A stretch of DNA of 64,000 nucleotides from Pusillibacter faecalis (GCF_018408705.1 NZ_AP023421.1:62001-126000); one strand, 5' to 3'; counted from the first letter of the stretch, positions 1 through 8,097 are shown. Notes: generated by a model not told the origin, from the sequence alone. A program made the numbers and translations.

Positions 1-420
1 ACGGTTAATCTCGGAATTCTCACCTTTGATGGAAAGAAGATGCATGTTCGGCTGGACCTGCGCTATCCGGTCACATGCCGATATGACCAGGTCTATGGCA
101 AGCTGCAAGATAGCTTTTTGGAAAACGGCTTTTCTCCGGTGGAAAATTCGTACTGGGACCCTACATATTTTCCCAGAGAACATTTTTTGATTAAGGCACT
201 GCTGAAAGCATACCAAAAGGTCACAAAAGATAAGAGCGAGCCCACATACAGCGGCAGTGGCAGCTATTCCAAATCGATCCCCAATATCGCGGCCTTTGGC
301 GCGATTTTTCCCGGGGAAAGCCTGGCCTGGCATCAAAAAAATGAATATATTGACATTGACAGCCTGGTTAAGACCTGCAGGATTTATGCAGAGGCGATTT
401 ATGAACTAGGGTCTTTATAA
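1..420 (+). CDS. M20 family dipeptidase (PepV-like), 3' part only
   Basis: The reading frame is open from the first base and ends at a TAA at 418-420, so the gene begins before the window. The visible 139 residues match the C-terminal end of PepV-type M20 dipeptidases. They carry the GSGSYSKSIPN stretch, the FGAIFPGE turn, and a WHQKNEYIDID segment whose His is normally a zinc ligand in this family. Such enzymes are cytoplasmic zinc peptidases that cut dipeptides. The next genes downstream are a transporter and a second dipeptidase, which fits peptide use. The N-terminal catalytic half cannot be judged here. Confidence 0.85.
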   Translation, partial: TVNLGILTFDGKKMHVRLDLRYPVTCRYDQVYGKLQDSFLENGFSPVENSYWDPTYFPREHFLIKALLKAYQKVTKDKSEPTYSGSGSYSKSIPNIAAFGAIFPGESLAWHQKNEYIDIDSLVKTCRIYAEAIYELGSL

Positions 421-450
421 AAGAAGTTCTTACTGATTATACTACATGTT

Positions 451-510
451 CGAGTCAAAAACAACTTGCTGGTGATAGTTTGCCTCAAAATTCGAGTTGT
501 TTTTGACTTG
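451..510 (+). terminator. Long-loop inverted repeat after the PepV-like gene
   Basis: A 16-bp inverted repeat pairs 451-466 with 495-510, with one G-T pair. It is followed by AATTGTTTTTA. The loop is about 28 nt, long for an intrinsic terminator. It may end the upstream peptidase transcript or be a protein-binding site for the sigma-54 promoter downstream. Confidence 0.45.
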
Positions 511-593
511 AATTGTTTTTAGATAAGTTAAAAATGACTTATTCAATAGCGGAAAAGTCACTGAAGACGTGTTTGCTTGCCGGGAAAAAAGGG

Positions 594-613
594 CTTGTTT
601 AAAAATAAACAAG
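594..613. promoter_or_regulatory. Perfect 20-bp palindrome, candidate enhancer site
   Basis: The sequence CTTGTTTAAAAATAAACAAG is a perfect palindrome with 8-bp arms. A further half-site-like TTTTTAAACAA lies at about 625-636. The palindrome is centred about 78 bp upstream of the start expected from the sigma-54 promoter at 655-670. This is a usual place for a bacterial enhancer-binding protein. No such activator gene is in the window. Confidence 0.5.
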
Positions 614-654
614 GAATTTTGATGATTTTTAAACAAATGAATCCATGTTCTCGC

Positions 655-672
655 TTGGCACAAAAATTGCTT
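655..672 (+). promoter_or_regulatory. Sigma-54 (RpoN) promoter of the YfcC-pepD operon
   Basis: TTGGCAC, five A bases and TTGCTT match the -24/-12 consensus. The GG at 657-658 and the GC at 669-670 are separated by exactly 10 bp. Transcription would start near 682, leaving a short leader before the ribosome site at 697-704. No convincing sigma-A promoter overlaps it. Confidence 0.75.
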
Positions 673-710
673 ATTTAGTTTGTTGTATTTTTGTCAAGGA
701 GGAGAAAAAC

Positions 711-2138
711 ATGTCAAAAAAGAAATGGAAGATCCCTTCCTCGTACGTCATCATTATGGCCATCGTTGTTTTGGTGGCGATCCTCAGCTGGGTGCTTCCC
801 GGCGGCGCGTATGAGTATGTGGACCCCGATGCTTCAACACTGCAGCCGATTGCCGGGACTTACCACGAGGTAGATTCCAATCCCCAGGGGGTTGCCTCTG
901 TGATTATGGCCCCTATCAGCGGTTTTATGGACTCGGTGGACATCATTCTCTACACACTGGTGATCGGCGGATATCTGGCAGTGGTGATGAAAACCGGCGC
1001 CATTGACGCTGCTATCGGTGCGACGATCCGCAGACTCAAGGGCAGGGAAAAGCTGCTGATCCCGGTTTTGATGCTGATTTTCAGCTTTGCAGGCGCAGCC
1101 TTCGGGATTGAGGAGGAGACGCTGCCCTTTTTCCCCGTTCTCATCCCGGTTCTACTGGCAGCAGGCTATGACACATTGGTTGGCCTGAGCGTAATCAAGA
1201 TGGGGGCGGCTTTGGGCGTCATGGGCTCCATTGCAAATCCTTTCGCCGTGGCCATTGCCAGCCGGTTCGCTGGTATTTCCATGGCAGATGGCATTGTTGT
1301 CCGGCTGGTTTTGCTGGCAATTTACATCCCGGCTGGTATTATTTTCACCATGCGTTATGCGGAAAAAGTGAGGAGGGACCCCACCAAGTCCCTGGTGTAT
1401 GCCCAAGCGGAGGAAAATCGGAAGTTTTTCCTGAAAGAGACCGACATGGATAACCTGCCGGAGCTGACCACCAAGAGAAAGTTGATCTTGGTGGTGTTCG
1501 TGGTGTCCTTCCTGATCATGATCTGGGGCGTCCTGGCCTGGGAGGACCTGGGCATTACCATTTGGCCCACCATGGGCTGGTGGTTCCCTGAGCTGGCCGG
1601 CGTATTCCTGGCCGCCAGCGTGATCGTGGCCGTAATTGCCCGGATGGGCGACGAGGAGTTCATGGACACCTTCATCAACGGCTGTAAGGATCTGTTGAGC
1701 GTGGCTGTGATCATCGGCGTTGCAAGAGGCGTCAGCATTGTGATGAGCGATGCCAGAATCACCGATACCATTCTGCACTTCGGCGAATCCCTGCTGGTGA
1801 ACACCTCCAGCGTGGTGTTCTCTCTGTGCACCTATGTGATTTATCTGGTGCTGTCCTTCTTTGTGCCTTCTTCCTCTGGCCTCGCCACACTGTCCATGGG
1901 TATCATGGCGCCCCTGGCGGACTTTGCCGGTGTGGGACGTGAGATCGTAGTAATTGCATACGCAGCGGCCAACTCCATGCTGGCTCTGGTGGCGCCCACC
2001 TGCGGCCTGCTGATGGGCGTGCTGACGATGACCAGAACCTCCTATGTGACCTGGATGAAATTTGTGGGTAAGTTCCTGCTGATGATTGGGTTGCTCACCA
2101 TGGTCGTGCTGGCCGGAGCCACCATTCTCATGGGATAA
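711..2138 (+). CDS. YfcC family transporter (DcuC/C4-dicarboxylate-carrier superfamily)
   Basis: This 475-residue integral membrane protein has about a dozen hydrophobic segments. It carries the conserved YfcC/DcuC features: PGGAYEYVD after the first helix, FGIEEETLPFFPVLIPVLL near residue 140-160, and a C-terminal FVPSSSGLATLSMGIMAPLAD loop. The family contains putative importers or exchangers of amino acids, short peptides and dicarboxylates; the true substrate is unknown. The ATG at 711 was chosen because AAGGAGGAG lies just ahead, rather than an earlier in-frame start at 645. It is followed after 11 bp by pepD, so the pair is almost certainly one operon under the sigma-54 promoter. Confidence 0.85.
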   Translation: MSKKKWKIPSSYVIIMAIVVLVAILSWVLPGGAYEYVDPDASTLQPIAGTYHEVDSNPQGVASVIMAPISGFMDSVDIILYTLVIGGYLAVVMKTGAIDAAIGATIRRLKGREKLLIPVLMLIFSFAGAAFGIEEETLPFFPVLIPVLLAAGYDTLVGLSVIKMGAALGVMGSIANPFAVAIASRFAGISMADGIVVRLVLLAIYIPAGIIFTMRYAEKVRRDPTKSLVYAQAEENRKFFLKETDMDNLPELTTKRKLILVVFVVSFLIMIWGVLAWEDLGITIWPTMGWWFPELAGVFLAASVIVAVIARMGDEEFMDTFINGCKDLLSVAVIIGVARGVSIVMSDARITDTILHFGESLLVNTSSVVFSLCTYVIYLVLSFFVPSSSGLATLSMGIMAPLADFAGVGREIVVIAYAAANSMLALVAPTCGLLMGVLTMTRTSYVTWMKFVGKFLLMIGLLTMVVLAGATILMG

Positions 2139-2149
2139 GGAGGAGCCAT

Positions 2150-3607
2150 ATGAAAGATAGAATCTTAGCGAACACGGAGCCCAAAGAGGTTTTCCACTAT
2201 TTTGAGGACTTAACATGCATTCCTCGTGAATCCGGAAACGAGGCCGCCGTCTGTGCCTATCTGGTGGAGTTTGCCAAGGCCCACGGCCTGGAGTATCAGA
2301 CGGACGACGCACACAACATCATCATGCGCCGGTCTGCCGGCAAAGGTTTTGAGGACAGAGCCGGCGTGATTTTGCAGGCACATATGGATATGGTCTGCGA
2401 GAAAAACGCGGGCGTGGAGCACGACTTTGCAAAAGACCCTATTTCCTTTGAGATTGAGGGAGATAAGATCATTGCCAGGGATACGACCCTCGGCGCTGAC
2501 GACGGCATTGGCGTGGCCCTGGCCCTGGCGATACTGGCGGACAAAAGCCGGGAATATCCTGCGCTGGAATTTGTCTGTACGGCGGACGAGGAGCGGGGTA
2601 TGACCGGTGTGGAGGCGTTTGACGGTAGCCTGCTCCAAGGCAGCACTTTAATAAACCTGGACTCTGACGATGAAGGAGTCTTTATCATCGGCTGCGCGGG
2701 AGGCCCTGTTGTCAAAGTATTCCTTCCCATTGCGCGGGAGGCGGCTCCGGCTGACGTCAGCACCCTGAGGATTTCCGTCAGGGGACTGCTGGGCGGACAC
2801 TCCGGCGAGGATATTCATCGCTGTCGGGCGAATTCCATCAAGCTGCTGTGCCGCCTCCTCTATACGCTGAAGGAATCTGTGGCGCTCTCCCTGGTGGACT
2901 TCATGGGCGGTCTGAAGTACAACGCCATTCCCAGGGAGGCGGAGGCAATCATTGCCGTGCCTGCCGGCGATGTAGCGAAAGTGGAGGAGCTGACTGCCGC
3001 CTATCAGACGGTGGTAGCCAAGGAGTATCGTTTCTCCGACCCGGACATCTCCATCACCTGTGCCGCTGCCGACGCGGCCCGACAGGTGCTGACCAAGGCC
3101 AGCAGGGATGGGCTTCTGAACTATCTCTACTTCACCCAGAGTGGGATTGTCCGCATGAATCCGGAGTTTCCGGATATTGTGGAGAGCTCCGTCAGCCTGG
3201 GCGTGGTCCGGCTGGAGGCGGAGCAGGCCGTAATTCACGTCATGACCAGAAGCTCCATGAAGAGCATGTATGAGGAGATGTTTTGCCATATCCGCCGTTT
3301 GACGGAGCTCCATGGCGCCACCTATGAGGTGATGTCCTGCTGCCCGGAGTGGGAGTACGACCCGGACTCCGGCGTGAAAAAAACCTGTGGGGAGCTCTAC
3401 CAAAAACTCTATGGAAAAGCGCCTAAGTACATGGTCCTGCACGCAGGTCTGGAGTGCGGCGAGCTGGGCGAGAAAGCGCCCAGAAAGCTGGATATGATTT
3501 CCCTGGGACCGGATGTACGCAATCTGCACTCTCCCGGCGAGTATGTGACGATCTCCAGCACCCAAAAGGTCTGGCATTTCCTGAGGGAGCTGCTTTGTCA
3601 GCTGTAA
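2150..3607 (+). CDS. pepD: Aminoacyl-histidine dipeptidase (M20C)
   Basis: The 485-residue protein is full length for PepD, a cytoplasmic zinc aminopeptidase that hydrolyses Xaa-His and other dipeptides. The metal-site motifs are intact: QAHMDMVC with His78 and Asp80, LGADDGIG around Asp117, and TADEERGMTG with the catalytic and metal-binding Glu147/Glu148. A lid-type dimerisation insert follows, and a C-terminal HAGLECGELGEK segment should hold the last ligands. AGGAGG lies a few bases before the ATG. Coupling to a YfcC transporter suggests that imported or scavenged dipeptides are cleaved here. Confidence 0.92.
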   Translation: MKDRILANTEPKEVFHYFEDLTCIPRESGNEAAVCAYLVEFAKAHGLEYQTDDAHNIIMRRSAGKGFEDRAGVILQAHMDMVCEKNAGVEHDFAKDPISFEIEGDKIIARDTTLGADDGIGVALALAILADKSREYPALEFVCTADEERGMTGVEAFDGSLLQGSTLINLDSDDEGVFIIGCAGGPVVKVFLPIAREAAPADVSTLRISVRGLLGGHSGEDIHRCRANSIKLLCRLLYTLKESVALSLVDFMGGLKYNAIPREAEAIIAVPAGDVAKVEELTAAYQTVVAKEYRFSDPDISITCAAADAARQVLTKASRDGLLNYLYFTQSGIVRMNPEFPDIVESSVSLGVVRLEAEQAVIHVMTRSSMKSMYEEMFCHIRRLTELHGATYEVMSCCPEWEYDPDSGVKKTCGELYQKLYGKAPKYMVLHAGLECGELGEKAPRKLDMISLGPDVRNLHSPGEYVTISSTQKVWHFLRELLCQL

Positions 3608-3671
3608 ACAGATCAGACCAGCCGGAGGTGAAAGGCTTCGGGGCGGGATGTTATGAAGAGAAGGCAGAAAG

Positions 3672-3703
3672 AAGGCCCGCGGTGGAAAACCACCGCGGGC
3701 CTT
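3672..3703 (-). terminator. Intrinsic terminator between pepD and panB
   Basis: A perfect 14-bp stem (3672-3685 with 3690-3703) closes an AAAA loop. Read on the minus strand it is followed by a T-rich tract, so it best serves panB. It may also stop pepD transcripts. Confidence 0.8.
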
Positions 3704-3714
3704 AGAAGCAAATC

Positions 3715-4566
3715 TCAGTTGTTGCCGGGACCGTAAACAGAGGGAATCTCCACGGCCTTGTTGAAGGAGTACTCGGGCGTGGGGAAAGCGCCGCTGAGGG
3801 TTTCCTCGTGGAAGAGGTTGAGGCCCTTGATCATCTCGGCGCGGATGTTGGCGAAGTGCTTGACGAACTTGGGCTTGAAGTCGCCGTACATGCCCAGCAG
3901 GTCCTGCGTCACCAGCACCTGGCAGTCCACATAAGGACCGGCGCCAATGCCCAGGATGGGCACATGCACTTCCTCCTGCATGGCCTTGGCCACCACGCTG
4001 GGAACGCACTCCACAACCATGGCGAACACGCCCGCGGCCTCCAGAGCCTTGGCGTCCTCAATCAGCTTCCGGGCAGACTCAGGCGTGCCGCCCTGCACCT
4101 TAAAGCCGCCGAAAGAGGTGGCGGTCTGCGGGGTCATACCGATGTGGCCCATCACATTGATGCCGGCGTCCACCATCGCGCGGATCGTGGGAGCCATGTT
4201 CGCGCCGCCCTCCAGCTTCACGCAGTCGCACAGGGTCTCCTTGGTGATCCGGTTGGCTGTCTCAATGGCCTGCTCCTTGCTGACGTTGTAGGAGCCAAAC
4301 GGCATATCTCCGATGATGAAGGTGTCCGGAGCGCCCTTGACCACCGGGCGGATGTGGTGGATCATGTCGTCCACCGTCACAGGCACCGTCGTGTTGTAGC
4401 CCAGCATAATCATGCCCAGGGAGTCGCCCACCAGGATGATCTCGCAGTCACTCTCGTTGACAATGCTAGCGGTGGTGTAGTCGTAGGCCGTTACGAAGGA
4501 GAACTTGCGGCCCTCGTCCTTGTACTTCTGGAAATCCAAAACTGTCATCTTTTTCTTGTTGCCCAT
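3715..4566 (-). CDS. panB: 3-methyl-2-oxobutanoate hydroxymethyltransferase
   Basis: PanB adds a hydroxymethyl group from methylene-tetrahydrofolate to 2-oxoisovalerate, giving ketopantoate, the first step to pantothenate and CoA. The 283-residue length and the motifs are standard: VGDSLGM (magnesium ligand Asp48), IGDMPFGSY (Asp87), LEGG and a GIGAG segment. The start is preceded by AAAGAGGTG. The gene stands alone here, without panC or panD. Its 2-oxoisovalerate substrate is made by the ilv pathway encoded at 9538-14995. Confidence 0.95.
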   Translation of the reverse strand: MGNKKKMTVLDFQKYKDEGRKFSFVTAYDYTTASIVNESDCEIILVGDSLGMIMLGYNTTVPVTVDDMIHHIRPVVKGAPDTFIIGDMPFGSYNVSKEQAIETANRITKETLCDCVKLEGGANMAPTIRAMVDAGINVMGHIGMTPQTATSFGGFKVQGGTPESARKLIEDAKALEAAGVFAMVVECVPSVVAKAMQEEVHVPILGIGAGPYVDCQVLVTQDLLGMYGDFKPKFVKHFANIRAEMIKGLNLFHEETLSGAFPTPEYSFNKAVEIPSVYGPGNN

Positions 4567-4645
4567 TGTAAAGCACCTCTTTCATCAATTTTTGAATCTC
4601 ATCCTACAGAGCCAGCTGCGTGGTATGACCACTTTGATACTTTCT

Positions 4646-4674
4646 ATCATACTCAATCCCTTCTCAAAAGTCAA
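4646..4674 (-). promoter_or_regulatory. Sigma-A promoter of panB
   Basis: On the minus strand TTGACT (4674-4669) and TATGAT (4651-4646) are 17 bp apart, about 80 bp upstream of the panB start. Confidence 0.7.
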
Positions 4675-4777
4675 GCCATCTTCCTTAATTTTCATGGGGC
4701 GTTTTTGTGAATCTTACTGCTTCAGAATCTGGTATCTGAAAGTTGTGTGAGAAAATAGATTCTGGAGGTTTCGAAAG

Positions 4778-5070
4778 GTGCCGGGCGAGCTGAGTGGTGT
4801 TATTTTGCAGCCAAGCAGGTATGACCACATAGACAGCCTCTATGAGACGGTTTTCATGATGCAGTCACACCTCTGGTTAGAATATATCAGAGATGCAAAT
4901 ATAAAAAGACCTGTTTCCAAGGAGCATAGATGCTGACTAGCACCCATGCTTCAAGAATGCAGAGTGGGACTGTTAGAAAAAATGTGCTGGCGCATGGCAG
5001 AGAAAATAGGTGCCGCCCTGCGCTTCCTGGATTTTTCCGAAATGAAGGAAATGCAACACAGGGATTATGC
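4778..5070 (+). pseudogene. Possible short coding remnant interrupted by an in-frame TGA
   Basis: A GTG at 4778 follows GGAGG (4764-4768) and opens 52 codons of protein-like sequence ending at TGA 4934-4936. The same frame then stays open for a further ~70 codons (ATG at 4946) and includes a helix-like segment around LLEKMCWRMAEKIGAALRF. The second part runs into the hairpin at 5071-5103. I recognise no family. It may be a gene broken by a nonsense mutation, or simply chance. A selenocysteine reading is not supported by a convincing hairpin after the TGA. Confidence 0.22.
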
Positions 5071-5103
5071 AGCCAAGGCCGCTGCAACGCAGCGGCCTTG
5101 GCT
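5071..5103 (-). terminator. Strong hairpin downstream of the Cys-rich gene
   Basis: A perfect 15-bp stem with a 3-nt AAC loop lies 14 bp beyond the stop of the minus-strand gene at 5118-5354. Neither side carries a good T tract, so termination efficiency is uncertain. Confidence 0.5.
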
Positions 5104-5117
5104 CTATACAGGACATG

Positions 5118-5354
5118 TCAGCAGCAACAGGACATCCGGCGGATGCATGTGGCGGTAATCTGAGGCGGAAGACTATTGGTCATCACGCCATTATATTCGA
5201 TGCAAACGTGTTCCCCTACACGGAAACAGCAGGCGTCTTGCGTATGGACAAGTACCTGCTGGGATGTGCAGAGGTCGCAGCACAAAAGATCGCAGCAGCA
5301 AACCCGCAAAATACAGGCATTAAGCGTTACCATCTCGTTGGGAGTAGATTCCAT
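5118..5354 (-). CDS. Small cysteine-rich protein, function unknown
   Basis: The 78-residue product contains 14 Cys, including C19-C20-C21, C25-C26, C29, C42-C43 and a C-terminal CCC. The central part reads VLVHTQDACCFRVGEHVCIEYNG followed by MTNSLPPQITAT. The pattern looks like a compact beta-rich metal or iron-sulfur binding domain, and I believe similar short proteins occur in gut Clostridia, but I cannot name a family. Start: GGAGGT sits 7 nt before the ATG at 5354; an upstream in-frame ATG at 5375 lacks one. It lies 78 bp after the carboxymuconolactone decarboxylase-like gene on the same strand and could be the last gene of that operon. Confidence 0.6.
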   Translation of the reverse strand: MESTPNEMVTLNACILRVCCCDLLCCDLCTSQQVLVHTQDACCFRVGEHVCIEYNGVMTNSLPPQITATCIRRMSCCC

Positions 5355-5432
5355 TGCGGATACCTCCAGATTCATAGAATGTATCCCATTCTATTCTGGA
5401 TGGATAGCAAGGGTGACAGCCTGGGCACCGGT

Positions 5433-6179
5433 TTACTGCTCAACTGCCTTACGAAGGCACTGCAATGCATTCAGACTGCGGGGGTAACCGATGTAGGGCA
5501 GGCATTGCGAGATGACTTTGACAAGAAAGGGGCGCCGGTTCCCAATGCGTATGTTTGCGGCAGCATGGGAAATCAGCTGAGGCTCACATCCACCCTGGGC
5601 GGCCAGGAGGCAAAAGGTGATCATCTCACGCTGGCGGTTATCAAGGCCAGTCCGGGTGTAATAGTCACCAAAACAGTTGGATGAAAGCCACCGATTGATG
5701 TGGCGGCTCTCCTCTGGGCCGGACTTGGAAAATTCACGCATCTGTTCTCCAAAGATATCCACCTGGACCTGCTCGCCCTGTTCCAAACGGATATCCGGGG
5801 AAGTTGTGGACTGCGCTGGCAGTGGCAGGGAGATGCCTTGAGCAGTAAACACCCGGTTAGCGGCCTGCAGAAAGGGAAGCGTCCTGCCAATGCCAAGATA
5901 GGCTGCCGCCTGATAGACGATCTCTCTGGCCTCAACCGGGGTGACGCCCAGACCGAGAGCGGCCGGAAGCATGGCTTCAAACGTCTCTGTACTCTGACTT
6001 CCGATCAGGGCGGCAAGAATTGCCATCATGCGGCTGCGGTCATCCAGATCGTCCTGAAGGGGAACCTCGTCAAAGGCAAAGTCAGCAAAGAACTGGGCAA
6101 ATTCCGGATCTGTTTCCAGCAGTCCGGATGCAGGGCCTGAAAACATGCGTTTCCAGTTTTTTTTCGCGGTGCTTGTCAT
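5433..6179 (-). CDS. Carboxymuconolactone decarboxylase (CMD/AhpD-like) family protein
   Basis: The 248-residue protein has two CMD-type helical repeats, roughly residues 45-120 and 170-245. The first contains LAALIGSQSTETFEAMLPAAL and VEAREIVYQAAAYLGIGRT; the second contains REMITFCLLAAQGGCEPQL. The classic AhpD CxxC pair is not evident, so a peroxidase-reductase role is not supported. Members of this group often accompany aldo/keto reductases, cupins and flavodoxins in small redox operons, as here. The ATG at 6179 follows AGGAGG; an earlier ATG at 6206 has no site. Confidence 0.8.
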   Translation of the reverse strand: MTSTAKKNWKRMFSGPASGLLETDPEFAQFFADFAFDEVPLQDDLDDRSRMMAILAALIGSQSTETFEAMLPAALGLGVTPVEAREIVYQAAAYLGIGRTLPFLQAANRVFTAQGISLPLPAQSTTSPDIRLEQGEQVQVDIFGEQMREFSKSGPEESRHINRWLSSNCFGDYYTRTGLDNRQREMITFCLLAAQGGCEPQLISHAAANIRIGNRRPFLVKVISQCLPYIGYPRSLNALQCLRKAVEQ

Positions 6180-6246
6180 GTCTGATTCCTCCTGATGGTG
6201 TCTCATTCTCCAAATACCGGATAGGAAGAGCTGTCTTCAGATGTAT

Positions 6247-6666
6247 TTATGGCAGGGGGTGATATGTCTGATTACTGACAGGTTCCAGCCACTCGCTGTG
6301 GGTATCCTCACCGGGGATCTCTATAGCCAGGTGGGAAAACCAACAGTTCGGGGCAGCTCCGTGCCAGTGCTTGACCCCGGCTGGGATCACCACCACGTCG
6401 CCGGGATGGAGTTCCTGGGGAGCTTTTCCCCAGGCCTGGTAGTAACCGCGCCCTGTCGTACAAAGGAGAATTTGTCCGCCTCCAGACCTGGCATGGTGGA
6501 TATGCCAGTTGTTCCGGCATCCGGGTTCAAAGGTAACGTTCCCGATGGGAAGGCCCTTGGTAGTAAGCATGTTCAGGTAGCTTTGACCTACAAAGTACTG
6601 TGCATATGCGGTGTTTTTCTCTCCAATTGGAAAAATAGTGTTGGGAATTGGCATTTTCTCATTCAT
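6247..6666 (-). CDS. Single-domain cupin protein
   Basis: The 139-residue protein has both cupin motifs. Motif 1 is WHIHHARSGGGQILLCTTGRG (residues about 55-75), with clustered His ligands. Motif 2 is PAGVKHWHGA followed by FSHLAIE. Such small cupins bind a divalent metal; related proteins are annotated as carboxymuconolactone-associated or hydroxynitrile-lyase-like, but the reaction is unknown. The chosen ATG follows AGGAG, giving MNEKMPIPN as the N-terminus. It lies 53 bp after the aldo/keto reductase stop and 67 bp before the CMD start, consistent with one operon. Confidence 0.85.
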   Translation of the reverse strand: MNEKMPIPNTIFPIGEKNTAYAQYFVGQSYLNMLTTKGLPIGNVTFEPGCRNNWHIHHARSGGGQILLCTTGRGYYQAWGKAPQELHPGDVVVIPAGVKHWHGAAPNCWFSHLAIEIPGEDTHSEWLEPVSNQTYHPLP

Positions 6667-6719
6667 ATGATTGAATCTCCTGTTTTTCAAGCACATATAG
6701 GGAACAACAAATCTGATGA

Positions 6720-7571
6720 TCAGTCGTGGATTTTCCAGCTGTTGAGGTATTTGGCGGTCTGCGCTGTGGAGTGGTCAATGATCTCACTGTGGCCCAGGTC
6801 CAGGGCAGAGATGGCGGACATGTCCTCGTCCGCTAGGGTAAAATCCCAAATGTCCAGATTTTCGGACATCCGTTCCGGATGGGTGGATTTTGGGATAATG
6901 ACCACACCCCGCTGCGTGTTCCAACGCAGAGCAGTCTGCGCGGCGGTTTTGCCGTATTTCCTGCCGATATCCGTCAGCAGCTTGTGAGTGAAAATACCGT
7001 GGTTTCCCTCCGCCAAGGGGCCCCATGCCTCCGGCTGGACGCTGAACTCCCGCATGGTATCGAGTGCCTTGGTCTGTTGAAAGAAGGGATGCAGCTCCAC
7101 CTGATTTACCATGGGTGGGATCTCCACGTTCAAACATAGATCCACCAGCCGTTCCGGATAGAAATTGCAAACGCCGATGGCCCGGATTCTGCCGGCCTTG
7201 TATAGCTCCTCCATGGCCCGCCAGGAGCCATAATAATCTCCCAGAGGCTGGTGAATCAAGTAGAGGTCCAGGTAATCCAGACCCAGGTTTTCCATAGAGG
7301 CTTCAAACGCCTGTTTTGCATGTGCATATCCCTGGTCCTGAATCCACAGCTTCGTGGTAATAAACAGCTCCTCACGGGGGATGCCGCTTTTGCGGATGGC
7401 CGCACCCACGGCCGCCTCATTGAAATAGGCGGCAGCGGTATCAATCAGTCGATAGCCGGCGCTCAGTGCGTAGGTGACAGATTGTTCGCACAGGGCCGCG
7501 TCCGGAACCTGAAAGACACCAAAGCCTTCTAAGGGCATCCTCACACCATTTTTCAGGGTTGTAAATTCCAT
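6720..7571 (-). CDS. Aldo/keto reductase
   Basis: This 283-residue NAD(P)H-dependent oxidoreductase has the full catalytic tetrad: Asp44 and Tyr49 in LIDTAAAYFNE, Lys74 in ITTKLW and His107 in YLIHQP. The C-terminal half has the cofactor-binding KSTHPERMSENLDIWDF region typical of bacterial AKR5-like 2,5-diketogluconate reductase relatives. It is downstream of a flavodoxin gene and upstream of the cupin and CMD genes on the same strand. The natural carbonyl substrate cannot be read from sequence. Confidence 0.92.
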   Translation of the reverse strand: MEFTTLKNGVRMPLEGFGVFQVPDAALCEQSVTYALSAGYRLIDTAAAYFNEAAVGAAIRKSGIPREELFITTKLWIQDQGYAHAKQAFEASMENLGLDYLDLYLIHQPLGDYYGSWRAMEELYKAGRIRAIGVCNFYPERLVDLCLNVEIPPMVNQVELHPFFQQTKALDTMREFSVQPEAWGPLAEGNHGIFTHKLLTDIGRKYGKTAAQTALRWNTQRGVVIIPKSTHPERMSENLDIWDFTLADEDMSAISALDLGHSEIIDHSTAQTAKYLNSWKIHD

Positions 7572-7587
7572 AAAAGCCTCCCGTTTT

Positions 7588-8097
7588 TTATGATTGCTTC
7601 AACCATGCCCGAATCGCCGGTTCTGCATGCCGTACACTGCCGCCCTGGACCGCAAGGCCTGGCTCTACCTTGGCGCCGGGACACAGCCGGCGGATATCCT
7701 GTTCGCTGCTTCCGAGTCCACTGCCCTCATGAGTGCAGAAGGGACGGATAGTTTTCCCGGTAAAGTCATAGCGCTCCAGAAAGGTGAATACCACCATAGG
7801 CATAGTGCTCCAATAGTTGGGATAGCCCAAATAGATGGTTTCATATTCACGAAGTGATTCAGGACAACGCTTCAGCTCTGGCCTGGCATTTCGCTGCTGG
7901 TCCGCCTGAGCCTGAGCAATACACTCCTTGTAGTTTCTGGAATATTCCTGCAGAGGTTCCAGTTTGAACAGCTCTGCACCTGTCAACCGTTGAATGATAC
8001 CGGCCACAACCTCCGTGTTTCCAACAGCGAGGTCTTGAACCATGCCTCTGACGTAGTTTTGACCATTTCTGGAAAAAAACGCGATCAGATCAGCCAC
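7588..8097 (-). CDS. Flavodoxin family protein
   Basis: The protein is 169 residues from a GTG start at 8097 that sits just after AGGAGGTGG; the ATG at 8118 has no site. The N-terminus (ADLIAFFSRNGQNY) forms the first strand and FMN-phosphate loop. YLGYPNYWSTMPMVV forms the second FMN loop, and FCTHEGSGLGSSEQDI matches the C-terminal portion of the short flavodoxin-4-type family. It likely carries electrons or acts as a quinone/FMN reductase. It is the first gene of the minus-strand operon and is divergent from the LysR gene. Confidence 0.85.
   Translation of the reverse strand: MADLIAFFSRNGQNYVRGMVQDLAVGNTEVVAGIIQRLTGAELFKLEPLQEYSRNYKECIAQAQADQQRNARPELKRCPESLREYETIYLGYPNYWSTMPMVVFTFLERYDFTGKTIRPFCTHEGSGLGSSEQDIRRLCPGAKVEPGLAVQGGSVRHAEPAIRAWLKQS

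Noticed and set aside
1152..2312. Long open frame on the minus strand opposite the first YfcC gene
   Set aside because: It is a GC-biased shadow: low-complexity His/Gln/Gly-rich composition, no ribosome site, and the plus strand carries a well-conserved transporter.
4934..4980. Selenocysteine reading of the TGA at 4934
   Set aside because: Only weak pairing follows the TGA, no known selenoprotein family matches, and decay or chance explains the frame.
5067..5684. 205-codon plus-strand frame across 5067-5684
   Set aside because: It runs antisense to the Cys-rich gene and the CMD gene, which have better ribosome sites and conserved features.
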